Below are positions 1 to 4,380 of a DNA stretch of 6,096 bases, piece after piece. The notes under the pieces were generated by a model, which was not told the origin of the DNA, ran no database searches, and was given only the letters and a program-made list of their open reading frames with translations. A program made the translations under genes and the position numbers. The stretch spans positions 1-6,096 of the forward strand of contig JALRGB010000395.1 of assembly GCA_023253575.1 (NCBI GenBank). Reading direction: 5' to 3'. Source of the DNA: Verrucomicrobiales bacterium (GTDB lineage: Bacteria > Verrucomicrobiota > Verrucomicrobiia > Verrucomicrobiales > V1-33). The first letter of the stretch is position 1, and each line of letters opens with the position of its first letter.

Positions 1-1
1 C

Positions 2-205
2 AACGACGCAAGCGGCTCCGCCGCCACTGTAGCTGGGGACGTTGGCCCCGGTTTTTACATTTGGCCCACAGGCCACATCCCTCAAAACACGGCTCCGAAT
101 CCGCTTCCACGCAGCCGGCCCCTACCAAAAACTCGTTCGGCGAGGCGTTCGGCGCCGCAACCGGGGTCAGCGACCCCAGCTACAGAAGAAAAAAAGACGC
201 GCTAG
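2..205 (+). CDS. Probable 3' end of an unknown plus-strand gene (partial, frame uncertain)
   Basis: The reading frame starting at base 2 is open from the window edge to a TAG at 203-205, with no start codon inside the window, so it would be the C-terminal 67 residues of a gene entering from the left. The first 20-25 residues look protein-like (GDVGPGFYIWPTGH) and most codons start with G. The remainder is a Pro/Arg/Ser-rich tail ending in EEKKTR. The stop lies inside the GCGCTAGCGC palindrome of the putative terminator shared with the convergent propeller gene, a sensible place for a gene end. From about base 88 to 222, however, frame 1 has the better coding signature (GC-rich third positions, residues such as FGEAFGAATGVSDPSY) and stays open to a TAG at 274-276, which would overlap the propeller gene. 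The true product may therefore need a -1 shift, or the sequence may carry an indel. I do not recognise the family. Confidence 0.35.
   Translation, partial: NDASGSAATVAGDVGPGFYIWPTGHIPQNTAPNPLPRSRPLPKTRSARRSAPQPGSATPATEEKKTR
27..185. repeat. Inverted repeat, 15-bp arms (14 of 15 matching)
   Basis: CTGTAGCTGGGGACG (27-41) is matched by the reverse complement of 171-185, with only one mismatch; the outer 12 bp are perfect. The arms enclose 129 bp. The repeat covers most of the uncertain left-edge coding region and the point where the best reading frame appears to change. There are no visible target-site duplications at the outer ends. Confidence 0.4.
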
Positions 206-219
206 CGCAGGCGGCCGCC
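189..219 (-). terminator. Putative intrinsic terminator of the propeller gene
   Basis: Read on the minus strand, 5 nt after the propeller stop codon (225-227), are two adjacent GC-rich palindromes: GGCGGCCGCC (219-210) and GCGCTAGCGC (208-199). They are followed by GTC and a run of seven T (195-189). A GC-rich fold directly before a T7 run is the layout of a Rho-independent terminator. The GCGCTAGCGC stem is short if folded alone (3-4 bp with a small loop), so strength is uncertain. The symmetric palindromes could also serve the convergent plus-strand gene, although there is no T run on that side. Confidence 0.5.
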
Positions 220-224
220 AAGGA

Positions 225-1457
225 TCAAGGAGCAGCCAGTCTGACGGCCACCAATTTTTTCCCATCGCGGGCGTAGAGCAGGCCGTTGCTCAGGGCTGGA
301 AAGGCGCGGGTGGTCGCGGCCAGAATGTTTCCCCGGTCGGATGGTTTAAACCCGTCTGGGGTCGCCGGCGCCACGATCAATTCTCCTTTTTCTGTCAAAA
401 CCACCAGCGTCTCCGCGGCCAGCAGCACGGACCCGGCGGGCAGGCGCTGCGACCAGCGCACCACACCATCAGCGACCCTCACGCACCGCAGCTCCTGCCC
501 TTGTTCCTGCCGACCATGAAATCCGTAAAGGTGACCCTCAGACAAAACCGGAGTCCCATAATGACTGTCGAGGACATCGTTTTGGGCCCAGAGAGTTTTG
601 AGAGCGTAACCGGGTCCGACTTCCCAGACTTTGGCCCCGAGATCGTAACACCCAGAGAGAAAGAAGCGGGATGGTCCAACCATGACTGGGGTGCAGGCCG
701 AGACGGAAGCGGCGATATCCGGCTCGAAAACCTCACTGATGAGCGTGGCGCCGGTGGAGGGATTCAGCAGTTCGACTCCTTTGCGGGTGAAGAACACGGC
801 GGCGGGACCGGCTGCCAGCGAGGCGGTGATCGGCGATGAGTAGCTGGCTTCATCCTGACTCCCAGCCCACGCCACCGCCCCGTCGGCCACTCGGAACGCC
901 ACCACCCCGGCCGGTTTTCCCTGCCAGCGACCACCGGCATTGACCAAAACCAGTTCCCCTACCACCAGCGGCGCGCAGGCCCGGCCGAACCACCCTGATG
1001 GCGCCTCCAGCTCGACCGCCAAATCCCGAGTCCACTTGAGCGCACCCGTGGCCGCCTCAACACACGTCAGCCGACCATCCGCTCCATAAGCAAAAACCAT
1101 CCCAGCGCTCAACGTAGGGGTCGATCGAGGGCCGTTATCAAATCCAAATTGGTCGCGATACTCGGTCCGCTGCGCCTGAAACCACAATTTCCGCCCATCC
1201 CCCGCGGCGAATGCCTCGATCACCGACTGATCACCCTCGCGGTGACACAGAATCACCATTCCGTCGGCCACCGCCGGACCCGCCAGCCCCGCCCCCACTG
1301 GCACCGACCACACAATCTCCGGACCCGTCGAAGGAAAGACCGCGGCAATTTTTTCCGGCGACCGCCCGTCGCGCTGGGCACCAAGGAATTGCGGCCAGTC
1401 TGCCCCGCACGCGGAAACCGTCAGCAGGCAGGCGAAAGCGCTCGAGAAAACATGCAT
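225..1457 (-). CDS. Secreted PQQ-like beta-propeller repeat protein, probable lipoprotein
   Basis: The product is a 410-residue exported beta-propeller of the PQQ-like/BamB-like repeat type. Residues 1-17 form a short hydrophobic signal ending in LLTVSAC, which fits a lipobox (V14-S15-A16-C17); alternatively signal peptidase I could cut just before DWPQF (from residue 20). The motif DWPQFLGAQRDG at the mature N-terminus is typical of the secreted propellers common in Planctomycetes and Verrucomicrobia. About seven repeats follow, each with a hydrophobic strand, a (D/T)G turn and often a Trp, near residues 80-93, 130-143, 185-198, 228-240, 280-290, 324-336 and 387-407. These proteins usually act as scaffolds in the periplasm or outer membrane; no PQQ-dehydrogenase catalytic domain is visible, so enzyme activity is not implied. 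I chose the ATG at 1457 because it opens directly on the hydrophobic segment and has GGAG just upstream, though only 2 nt away. Alternative in-frame starts are ATG at 1487 and GTG at 1502; the ATG at 1487 would add the Arg and Asp of VTDLRD ahead of the signal. It lies 70 bp downstream of dnaN on the same strand, so co-transcription is plausible. Confidence 0.88.
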   Translation of the reverse strand: MHVFSSAFACLLTVSACGADWPQFLGAQRDGRSPEKIAAVFPSTGPEIVWSVPVGAGLAGPAVADGMVILCHREGDQSVIEAFAAGDGRKLWFQAQRTEYRDQFGFDNGPRSTPTLSAGMVFAYGADGRLTCVEAATGALKWTRDLAVELEAPSGWFGRACAPLVVGELVLVNAGGRWQGKPAGVVAFRVADGAVAWAGSQDEASYSSPITASLAAGPAAVFFTRKGVELLNPSTGATLISEVFEPDIAASVSACTPVMVGPSRFFLSGCYDLGAKVWEVGPGYALKTLWAQNDVLDSHYGTPVLSEGHLYGFHGRQEQGQELRCVRVADGVVRWSQRLPAGSVLLAAETLVVLTEKGELIVAPATPDGFKPSDRGNILAATTRAFPALSNGLLYARDGKKLVAVRLAAP

Positions 1458-1527
1458 GGCTCCAATGTCGCGGAGATCGGTGACCATGCAAGACACAGAC
1501 ACCCGCGGAACCGACTCCCGTCCCTCC

Positions 1528-2625
1528 CTAGGACGATGTCCTCATCGGCATGATGACGTAGAGAAACGGCTCGTTGGTCTTGATGACCCCAGGACTCAAT
1601 TCATCAATCAAATCGAGATGCACCTCGTCGTTGGACAAGTTGCGCAGAGGAGCCATGAAGTAATCAGGATTAAAAGCAATGGCCATTTCGCGGCCGTTGT
1701 ACTTCACGGGCATCGATTCTTCGGCCTCTCCCACCTCGGCACTGGAGGCCGAGAGCTTCACTTCACCTTCGCCAAAATGAAGTTTCACCGTGCTGGCTTT
1801 ATCGCTGGAAAGCAGCGACACACGCTGGATGCTTCGCAACAATTGCTCGCGTTCAAAGGTCACGCGGTGATTGGCCGGACCTGGAATGACTTGGCGGAAA
1901 TTGGGATACGTGCCGTCGATGAGCTTGCTGTAAAGGACGTTATGATTTAACTCAAAAACAACCTGACTCGGTCCAACCTTGATGCGGACATCGCCGTCAT
2001 CGGTCAGCAACCGCTGGATTTCATTGACCGCCTTGGTCGGCAGGATAAAATCAACTTCCTGACTATCGGGAAATTCGACGTCGAATTCCGCGGTCGCGAG
2101 GCGACGGCCGTCGGTGGCGACGAGCGTGAGTTTGGCGTCGCGGAACGAGTGGAAAATCCCGTTGAGCACGTAGCGTGTCTCATCGGTGGAGATGGCATAG
2201 GCCGTTTTGCGCAGGCCATCTTTAAGAGTAGCCTGAGCGAGTTTGAATTCCGCGGCGTTTTCCGGTTCGTTGAGCGGCGGAAACTCTTCGGCTCCCAGCC
2301 CTAGGATTTTGAAGAAACTGGCCCCGCATCTGACGGAAGCCACGTTTTCCTTGTCCACCGTCACCGTGATCTCAGCATCAGGCAGTTCGCGAATGATGGT
2401 TGCTAATTTCCGAGCAGGCAGAGTGACAGCCCCGGGCTGAGCCACACTGGCCGGAACTCGGCCCGTGATGCCAACGTCCAGATCAGTGGTAGTCAGCACC
2501 AATTCATCCTCACGAGCCTCGATCAGTACATTCGAGAGGATCGGCAGGGTGACGCGGCTGTTAACCACGTTGAGAACCTGGCTCAGGCCATTGGTGAACT
2601 TGTCTTTGGTGATGGTAAATTTCAT
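1528..2625 (-). CDS. dnaN: DNA polymerase III subunit beta (sliding clamp)
   Basis: The protein is 365 residues long, almost exactly the usual length of the bacterial beta clamp (366 in E. coli). It forms a head-to-tail dimer around DNA that tethers polymerase III and also binds DNA-repair and mismatch-repair partners. Diagnostic stretches are the N-terminal MKFTITKDKF with SRVTLPILSNVL in domain 1, the ATDGRRLA motif in the middle domain (part of the partner-binding pocket), IDGTYPNFRQVIP before domain 3, and the C-terminal YVIMPMR, which contributes pocket residues. All three clamp domains are present and uninterrupted. The start at ATG 2625 matches the family N-terminus; the frame is open further to a TTG at 2706, but that extension (MRLATALPSSI...) is not clamp-like and overlaps the predicted promoter. 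No strong Shine-Dalgarno sequence precedes the ATG. The gene is flanked by a superoxide dismutase and a propeller protein rather than dnaA or recF, so it is not in the classic replication-origin cluster. Confidence 0.98.
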   Translation of the reverse strand: MKFTITKDKFTNGLSQVLNVVNSRVTLPILSNVLIEAREDELVLTTTDLDVGITGRVPASVAQPGAVTLPARKLATIIRELPDAEITVTVDKENVASVRCGASFFKILGLGAEEFPPLNEPENAAEFKLAQATLKDGLRKTAYAISTDETRYVLNGIFHSFRDAKLTLVATDGRRLATAEFDVEFPDSQEVDFILPTKAVNEIQRLLTDDGDVRIKVGPSQVVFELNHNVLYSKLIDGTYPNFRQVIPGPANHRVTFEREQLLRSIQRVSLLSSDKASTVKLHFGEGEVKLSASSAEVGEAEESMPVKYNGREMAIAFNPDYFMAPLRNLSNDEVHLDLIDELSPGVIKTNEPFLYVIMPMRTSS

Positions 2626-2671
2626 GCTCGGCACGCCGTGGAAAATGGGGGGCGTCGTTGGGGAGATAACG

Positions 2672-2699
2672 CTTATAGAAGAGGGCAGCGCCGTGGCAA
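2672..2699 (-). promoter_or_regulatory. Predicted sigma70-type promoter of dnaN
   Basis: On the minus strand a TTGCCA -35 element (2699-2694, 5 of 6 matches to TTGACA) is separated by 16 bp from a TATAAG -10 element (2677-2672, 5 of 6 matches to TATAAT). Transcription would start near 2665, giving a leader of about 40 nt before the dnaN ATG at 2625. The -35 hexamer sits in the loop of a small inverted repeat GCGCC/GGCGC (2688-2692 and 2700-2704). The call rests only on consensus match and position. Confidence 0.6.
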
Positions 2700-2818
2700 G
2701 GCGCAATTACCAAAAAGCCCGGGGACAGGCCCGCGTCAACTACCCAAGTGCAGGATCCCTCTTGGCTCCCACACCCGGCATTATCAGACGATCACACGGC
2801 GGCAATACCACCATGCAG

Positions 2819-2847
2819 GGCGCCCGACCCCTCGACCGTCAGGCGCC
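2819..2847 (-). terminator. Hairpin after sodA, likely transcription terminator
   Basis: Seven nucleotides past the superoxide dismutase stop codon the minus-strand transcript can form a 10-bp stem, GGCGCCTGAC pairing with GTCGGGCGCC through one G-U wobble, around a 9-nt loop. On the opposite strand the wobble becomes a C-A mismatch, so the structure favours a minus-strand RNA, consistent with the sodA transcript. No U tract follows, so it may terminate poorly by itself or serve as a 3'-end stabilising stem. Confidence 0.5.
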
Positions 2848-2854
2848 GCGAACG

Positions 2855-3463
2855 CTAAGCGACGAAACGAGCCGCGACCGCGTCCCAGTCGACCACATTC
2901 CACCACGCCGAGATATAATCAGGACGGCGGTTTTGGTAATGCAAATAGTAGGCATGTTCCCAGACGTCGCACCCCAGCAGTGGAATACCAGATCCGTCCA
3001 TCAAAGGATTATCCTGGTTAGGAGTCGATGTCACGGCCACCGAACCATCAGGTTTTTGGATCAACCACGCCCAGCCCGAACCAAATCGAGTCGCGCCCGC
3101 TTTGGCAAATTCCGCCTTAAAGGCGTCGAAATTTCCAAAGGCAGCGTCGATGGCCGCGGCCAGCGCGCCACTCGGAGCCCCGCCTTTGCCGGGTCCCATG
3201 ACGGTCCAGAAAAGGGAATGGTTATAGTGACCACCGCCATTGTTGCGAACCGCCGCCTGTTTGTCCGCTGGCACCAAGGCCAGATTTTTCTGCAGGTCCT
3301 CAAGCGAGAGGGCCTCGAGATCGGCGTGACCGGCGAGCGCATTGTTCAAATTAGTCACATACGCTTGATGGTGTTTGGTGTGATGAATATTCATCGTGCG
3401 CGCATCGATGTGCGGCTCGAGGGCGTCTTCGGCGTATGGCAGGGCTGGCAGAGTATGGGGCAT
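2855..3463 (-). CDS. sodA: Superoxide dismutase, Mn-type (Fe/Mn family)
   Basis: This 202-residue protein matches the usual length of the Fe/Mn superoxide dismutase family, which converts superoxide to hydrogen peroxide and oxygen, normally in the cytoplasm. The N-terminal helical-hairpin domain carries HTLPALPYAEDALEPHID and IHHTKHHQAYV; the C-terminal alpha/beta domain carries GSGWAWL and DVWEHAYY. The four metal ligands are visible: His27, His82 (in GGGHYNHSLFW), Asp166 and His170. The gateway Tyr35 is also present. The Gln in NQDNPLM (Gln150) together with the GGGH..H stretch is the arrangement expected of Mn-using enzymes rather than Fe-using ones, although cambialistic use cannot be excluded. 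No signal peptide is evident. I chose ATG 3463 because MPHTLPALPY is the canonical N-terminus; the frame is open upstream to a GTG at 3526, adding 21 residues unlike the family. The gene is alone, with 317 bp of structured non-coding DNA upstream and a hairpin downstream. Confidence 0.97.
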   Translation of the reverse strand: MPHTLPALPYAEDALEPHIDARTMNIHHTKHHQAYVTNLNNALAGHADLEALSLEDLQKNLALVPADKQAAVRNNGGGHYNHSLFWTVMGPGKGGAPSGALAAAIDAAFGNFDAFKAEFAKAGATRFGSGWAWLIQKPDGSVAVTSTPNQDNPLMDGSGIPLLGCDVWEHAYYLHYQNRRPDYISAWWNVVDWDAVAARFVA

Positions 3464-3530
3464 GGGAATGGTGAGTTGAACGTGTAAAAAGAATTCCCGC
3501 AAATGCCGTCCGTCGGTTAGAGCCACGTTC

Positions 3531-3546
3531 CCTAGACATGTCTAGG
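3531..3546. promoter_or_regulatory. Perfect 16-bp palindrome upstream of sodA, candidate operator
   Basis: The sequence CCTAGACATGTCTAGG is its own reverse complement over all 16 bases. It lies 67 bp upstream of the sodA ATG. Perfect palindromes of this length in promoter regions are typical binding sites for homodimeric transcription factors. I do not recognise it as a Fur, MntR or other named operator consensus. Confidence 0.4.
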
Positions 3547-3558
3547 TGGGGACGCCGG

Positions 3559-3599
3559 AACCAGGCCTGCCTTCCTGAGAAGGCGTGGCATTTCTGGTT
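3559..3599 (-). promoter_or_regulatory. Interrupted hairpin upstream of sodA
   Basis: Three nested complementary segments pair in order: AACCAG (3559-3564) with CTGGTT (3594-3599), GCC (3565-3567) with GGC (3587-3589), and GCCTTC (3569-3574) with GAAGGC (3579-3584) around a CTGA tetraloop. Together they make 15 base pairs interrupted by one small internal loop and one 4-nt bulge. If transcribed towards sodA this would be a structured 5' leader element; alternatively it could end a transcript from the phosphatase side. No U tract follows it. Confidence 0.35.
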
Positions 3600-3639
3600 A
3601 CGCGGTAATGTCCCCGGGTTGGTATATCGGTCCGGGCCC

Positions 3640-3652
3640 ACATGCCGCATGT
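3640..3652. promoter_or_regulatory. 13-bp dyad ACATGC-C-GCATGT, candidate operator
   Basis: Two perfect 6-bp arms flank a single central base. On each strand the dyad shares the ACATG/CATGT core with the 16-bp palindrome at 3531-3546, and extended by one base the minus strand reads GACATG in both. The two may be sites for one regulator, but this is inferred from sequence similarity only. Confidence 0.25.
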
Positions 3653-3745
3653 CACGAACATCGCAGGAAAATTTTATTCCAATGATGGAAAAGAACTTCG
3701 ATTCCGGTTTTCTCCCGGATGTAGGACCATCATGCCCATGGCGCC

Positions 3746-3765
3746 CCCCGGCGTCAAGCCCGGGG
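3746..3765 (-). terminator. GC-only hairpin after the phosphatase remnant
   Basis: On the minus strand CCCCGG and CCGGGG form a 6-bp stem of only G-C pairs around an 8-nt loop, beginning about 15 nt after the stop codon of the truncated phosphatase. There is no T run downstream. It may be a weak or Rho-assisted terminator; GC-rich sequence makes chance occurrence fairly likely. Confidence 0.25.
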
Positions 3766-3780
3766 CCTCGGGAATCACCC

Positions 3781-4230
3781 TTACGGCGGCGCCCTCAGCC
3801 GAAAAACACTGAACTTGTAGGAGGGCGGCACACCATTGACTTGCAGAATGTGCGTGGGCACAGAGTGGTTTATCTGATACCCGTGCTGCTGCCATGACGG
3901 AGCGCTCGCTGGCGCCAGTACCGGCAATCCAGTCACCATGCCGATATGATTAGGCGTGGTATTGGAAAAATCGAAGTCACACCGGGCATTAAAGGTCACC
4001 GCTCCCTCCGCGCGGAGCCGCGAAAACCCGGGATACTGAGCGCCCGGCGCATCCAGCAATCCGCGCAGCAAATCCCCGCGCAATCCATCCACGCTAATAT
4101 GAATGACATGATGAATCTGCGCCGGCAACGGCGCCATGACCATCGCGGAGCACAGCAAAAAAAGCAGGGCCCGGGGCGTCTTCCAACTGAAACGCGGCAG
4201 ACTGGTCACTCGCTCATTCTGCGGTACCAT
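3781..4230 (-). CDS. Truncated exported alkaline-phosphatase-superfamily protein (probable remnant)
   Basis: The ORF encodes 149 residues. Residues 1-38 are a signal peptide: Arg/Lys-containing start, hydrophobic core ALLFLLCSAMVMA and a PLPAQ cleavage region. The mature part opens with HHVIHISVDGLRGD, where Asp48 is the expected first metal ligand, followed by SNTTPNH, where Thr91 in the T-x-P-N-H motif is the expected nucleophile, and GMVTGLPVL. These are signatures of the type I phosphodiesterase/nucleotide pyrophosphatase branch of the alkaline phosphatase superfamily. Family members need several more Asp/His metal ligands further downstream and are usually well over 300 residues; here the frame ends at VPPSYKFSVFRLRAPP, so the metal site cannot be complete. 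I find no continuation of the family in another frame before sodA. Start ATG 4230 is preferred, with GAGAAG just before it, over an upstream TTG at 4251. It is probably a non-catalytic remnant, though a short secreted protein with a different role cannot be excluded. Confidence 0.72.
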   Translation of the reverse strand: MVPQNERVTSLPRFSWKTPRALLFLLCSAMVMAPLPAQIHHVIHISVDGLRGDLLRGLLDAPGAQYPGFSRLRAEGAVTFNARCDFDFSNTTPNHIGMVTGLPVLAPASAPSWQQHGYQINHSVPTHILQVNGVPPSYKFSVFRLRAPP

Positions 4231-4249
4231 CTTCTCGCCTGTCCAGCAC

Positions 4250-4284
4250 AAAAACCCGCCGTGTCAGCGCCCGCGGTCGCGGGC
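4250..4284 (-). terminator. Hairpin plus T5 run between pheT and the phosphatase remnant
   Basis: On the minus strand GCCCGC and GCGGGC (4284-4279 and 4274-4269) form a 6-bp stem with a 4-nt loop. The CCCGC part of the left arm can instead pair with a GCGGG (4259-4255) that immediately precedes TTTTT (4254-4250). The second arrangement has the layout of a terminator, the first would prevent it. The T run ends 19 nt before the phosphatase ATG, so it would act either as the last terminator of the pheT transcript or as an attenuator-like leader. Confidence 0.35.
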
Positions 4285-4309
4285 CCCTCCATGCGGGCCC
4301 TCACGTCCG

Positions 4310-4340
4310 GCCGCGGCCGCAATTTCATCGCGGCCGCGGC
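4310..4340 (-). terminator. 11-bp perfect hairpin downstream of pheT
   Basis: GCCGCGGCCGC and GCGGCCGCGGC pair perfectly over 11 bp, all G-C, around a 9-nt loop (4321-4329). It lies about 40 nt after the pheT stop codon and directly adjoins another hairpin (4341-4367). No T run follows, so it may be a Rho-assisted terminator or an mRNA 3'-end stabiliser rather than a classical intrinsic terminator. Confidence 0.5.
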
Positions 4341-4367
4341 GGCGGAGAGATTTATCGATCTTCCGCC
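4341..4367 (-). terminator. First hairpin after the pheT stop codon
   Basis: Thirteen nt past the pheT stop the minus strand can fold GGCGGA with TCCGCC and then AGAT with ATCT, with one bulged C and a 6-nt loop, giving 10 bp. It abuts the stronger 11-bp hairpin at 4310-4340, so the two form a tandem structure at the end of the pheT transcript. Confidence 0.4.
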
Positions 4368-4380
4368 TCCGATTTTTACC

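Larger units (their letters stand above)
3464..3780. other. Non-coding region upstream of sodA
   Basis: This 317-bp stretch between the superoxide dismutase start and the phosphatase remnant has no convincing coding frame on either strand; the frames that are open give Arg/Pro/Ser-rich, unfamily-like peptides. It contains a perfect 16-bp palindrome (3531-3546), an interrupted long hairpin (3559-3599), a 13-bp dyad (3640-3652), an AT-rich patch (about 3664-3705) and a GC-rich hairpin just after the phosphatase stop (3746-3765). I could not identify a good -35/-10 pair for sodA. Part of the region may be decayed sequence of the truncated phosphatase gene, but I could not recognise any remaining motif of that family. 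Confidence 0.6.

Noticed and set aside
50..58. Possible slippery site (GGT TTT TAC) for programmed -1 frameshifting
   Set aside because: It does not fit the X XXY YYZ heptamer, because re-pairing at TAC to TTA fails, and I found no convincing downstream pseudoknot; an indel is the simpler explanation.
42..839. Long plus-strand ORF of 265 codons
   Set aside because: It runs antisense through the well-supported propeller gene, is Arg/Gln/Gly-rich with no recognisable domain, and starts with TTG; it is a GC-rich shadow frame.
1508..1527. G-quadruplex-like run after the dnaN stop on the minus strand (GGGAGGGACGGGAGTCGG)
   Set aside because: Only three GGG tracts are present, the fourth has two G, so a stable quadruplex is not supported; in GC-rich intergenic DNA this is unremarkable.
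2626..2706. N-terminal extension of dnaN to a TTG codon
   Set aside because: The extra 27 residues are unlike any clamp N-terminus, and the stretch contains the predicted dnaN promoter; MKFTITKDKF is the canonical start.
3464..3526. N-terminal extension of sodA to a GTG codon
   Set aside because: The added 21 residues show no signal peptide, and MPHTLPALPY at 3463 matches the family start exactly.
3674..3895. Minus-strand ORF of 73 codons overlapping the phosphatase end, considered as its frameshifted continuation
   Set aside because: Its residues after the overlap (VIPEAPGLTPGGAMGMM...) show no alkaline-phosphatase-superfamily motif, and most of it is an alternate frame of the remnant.
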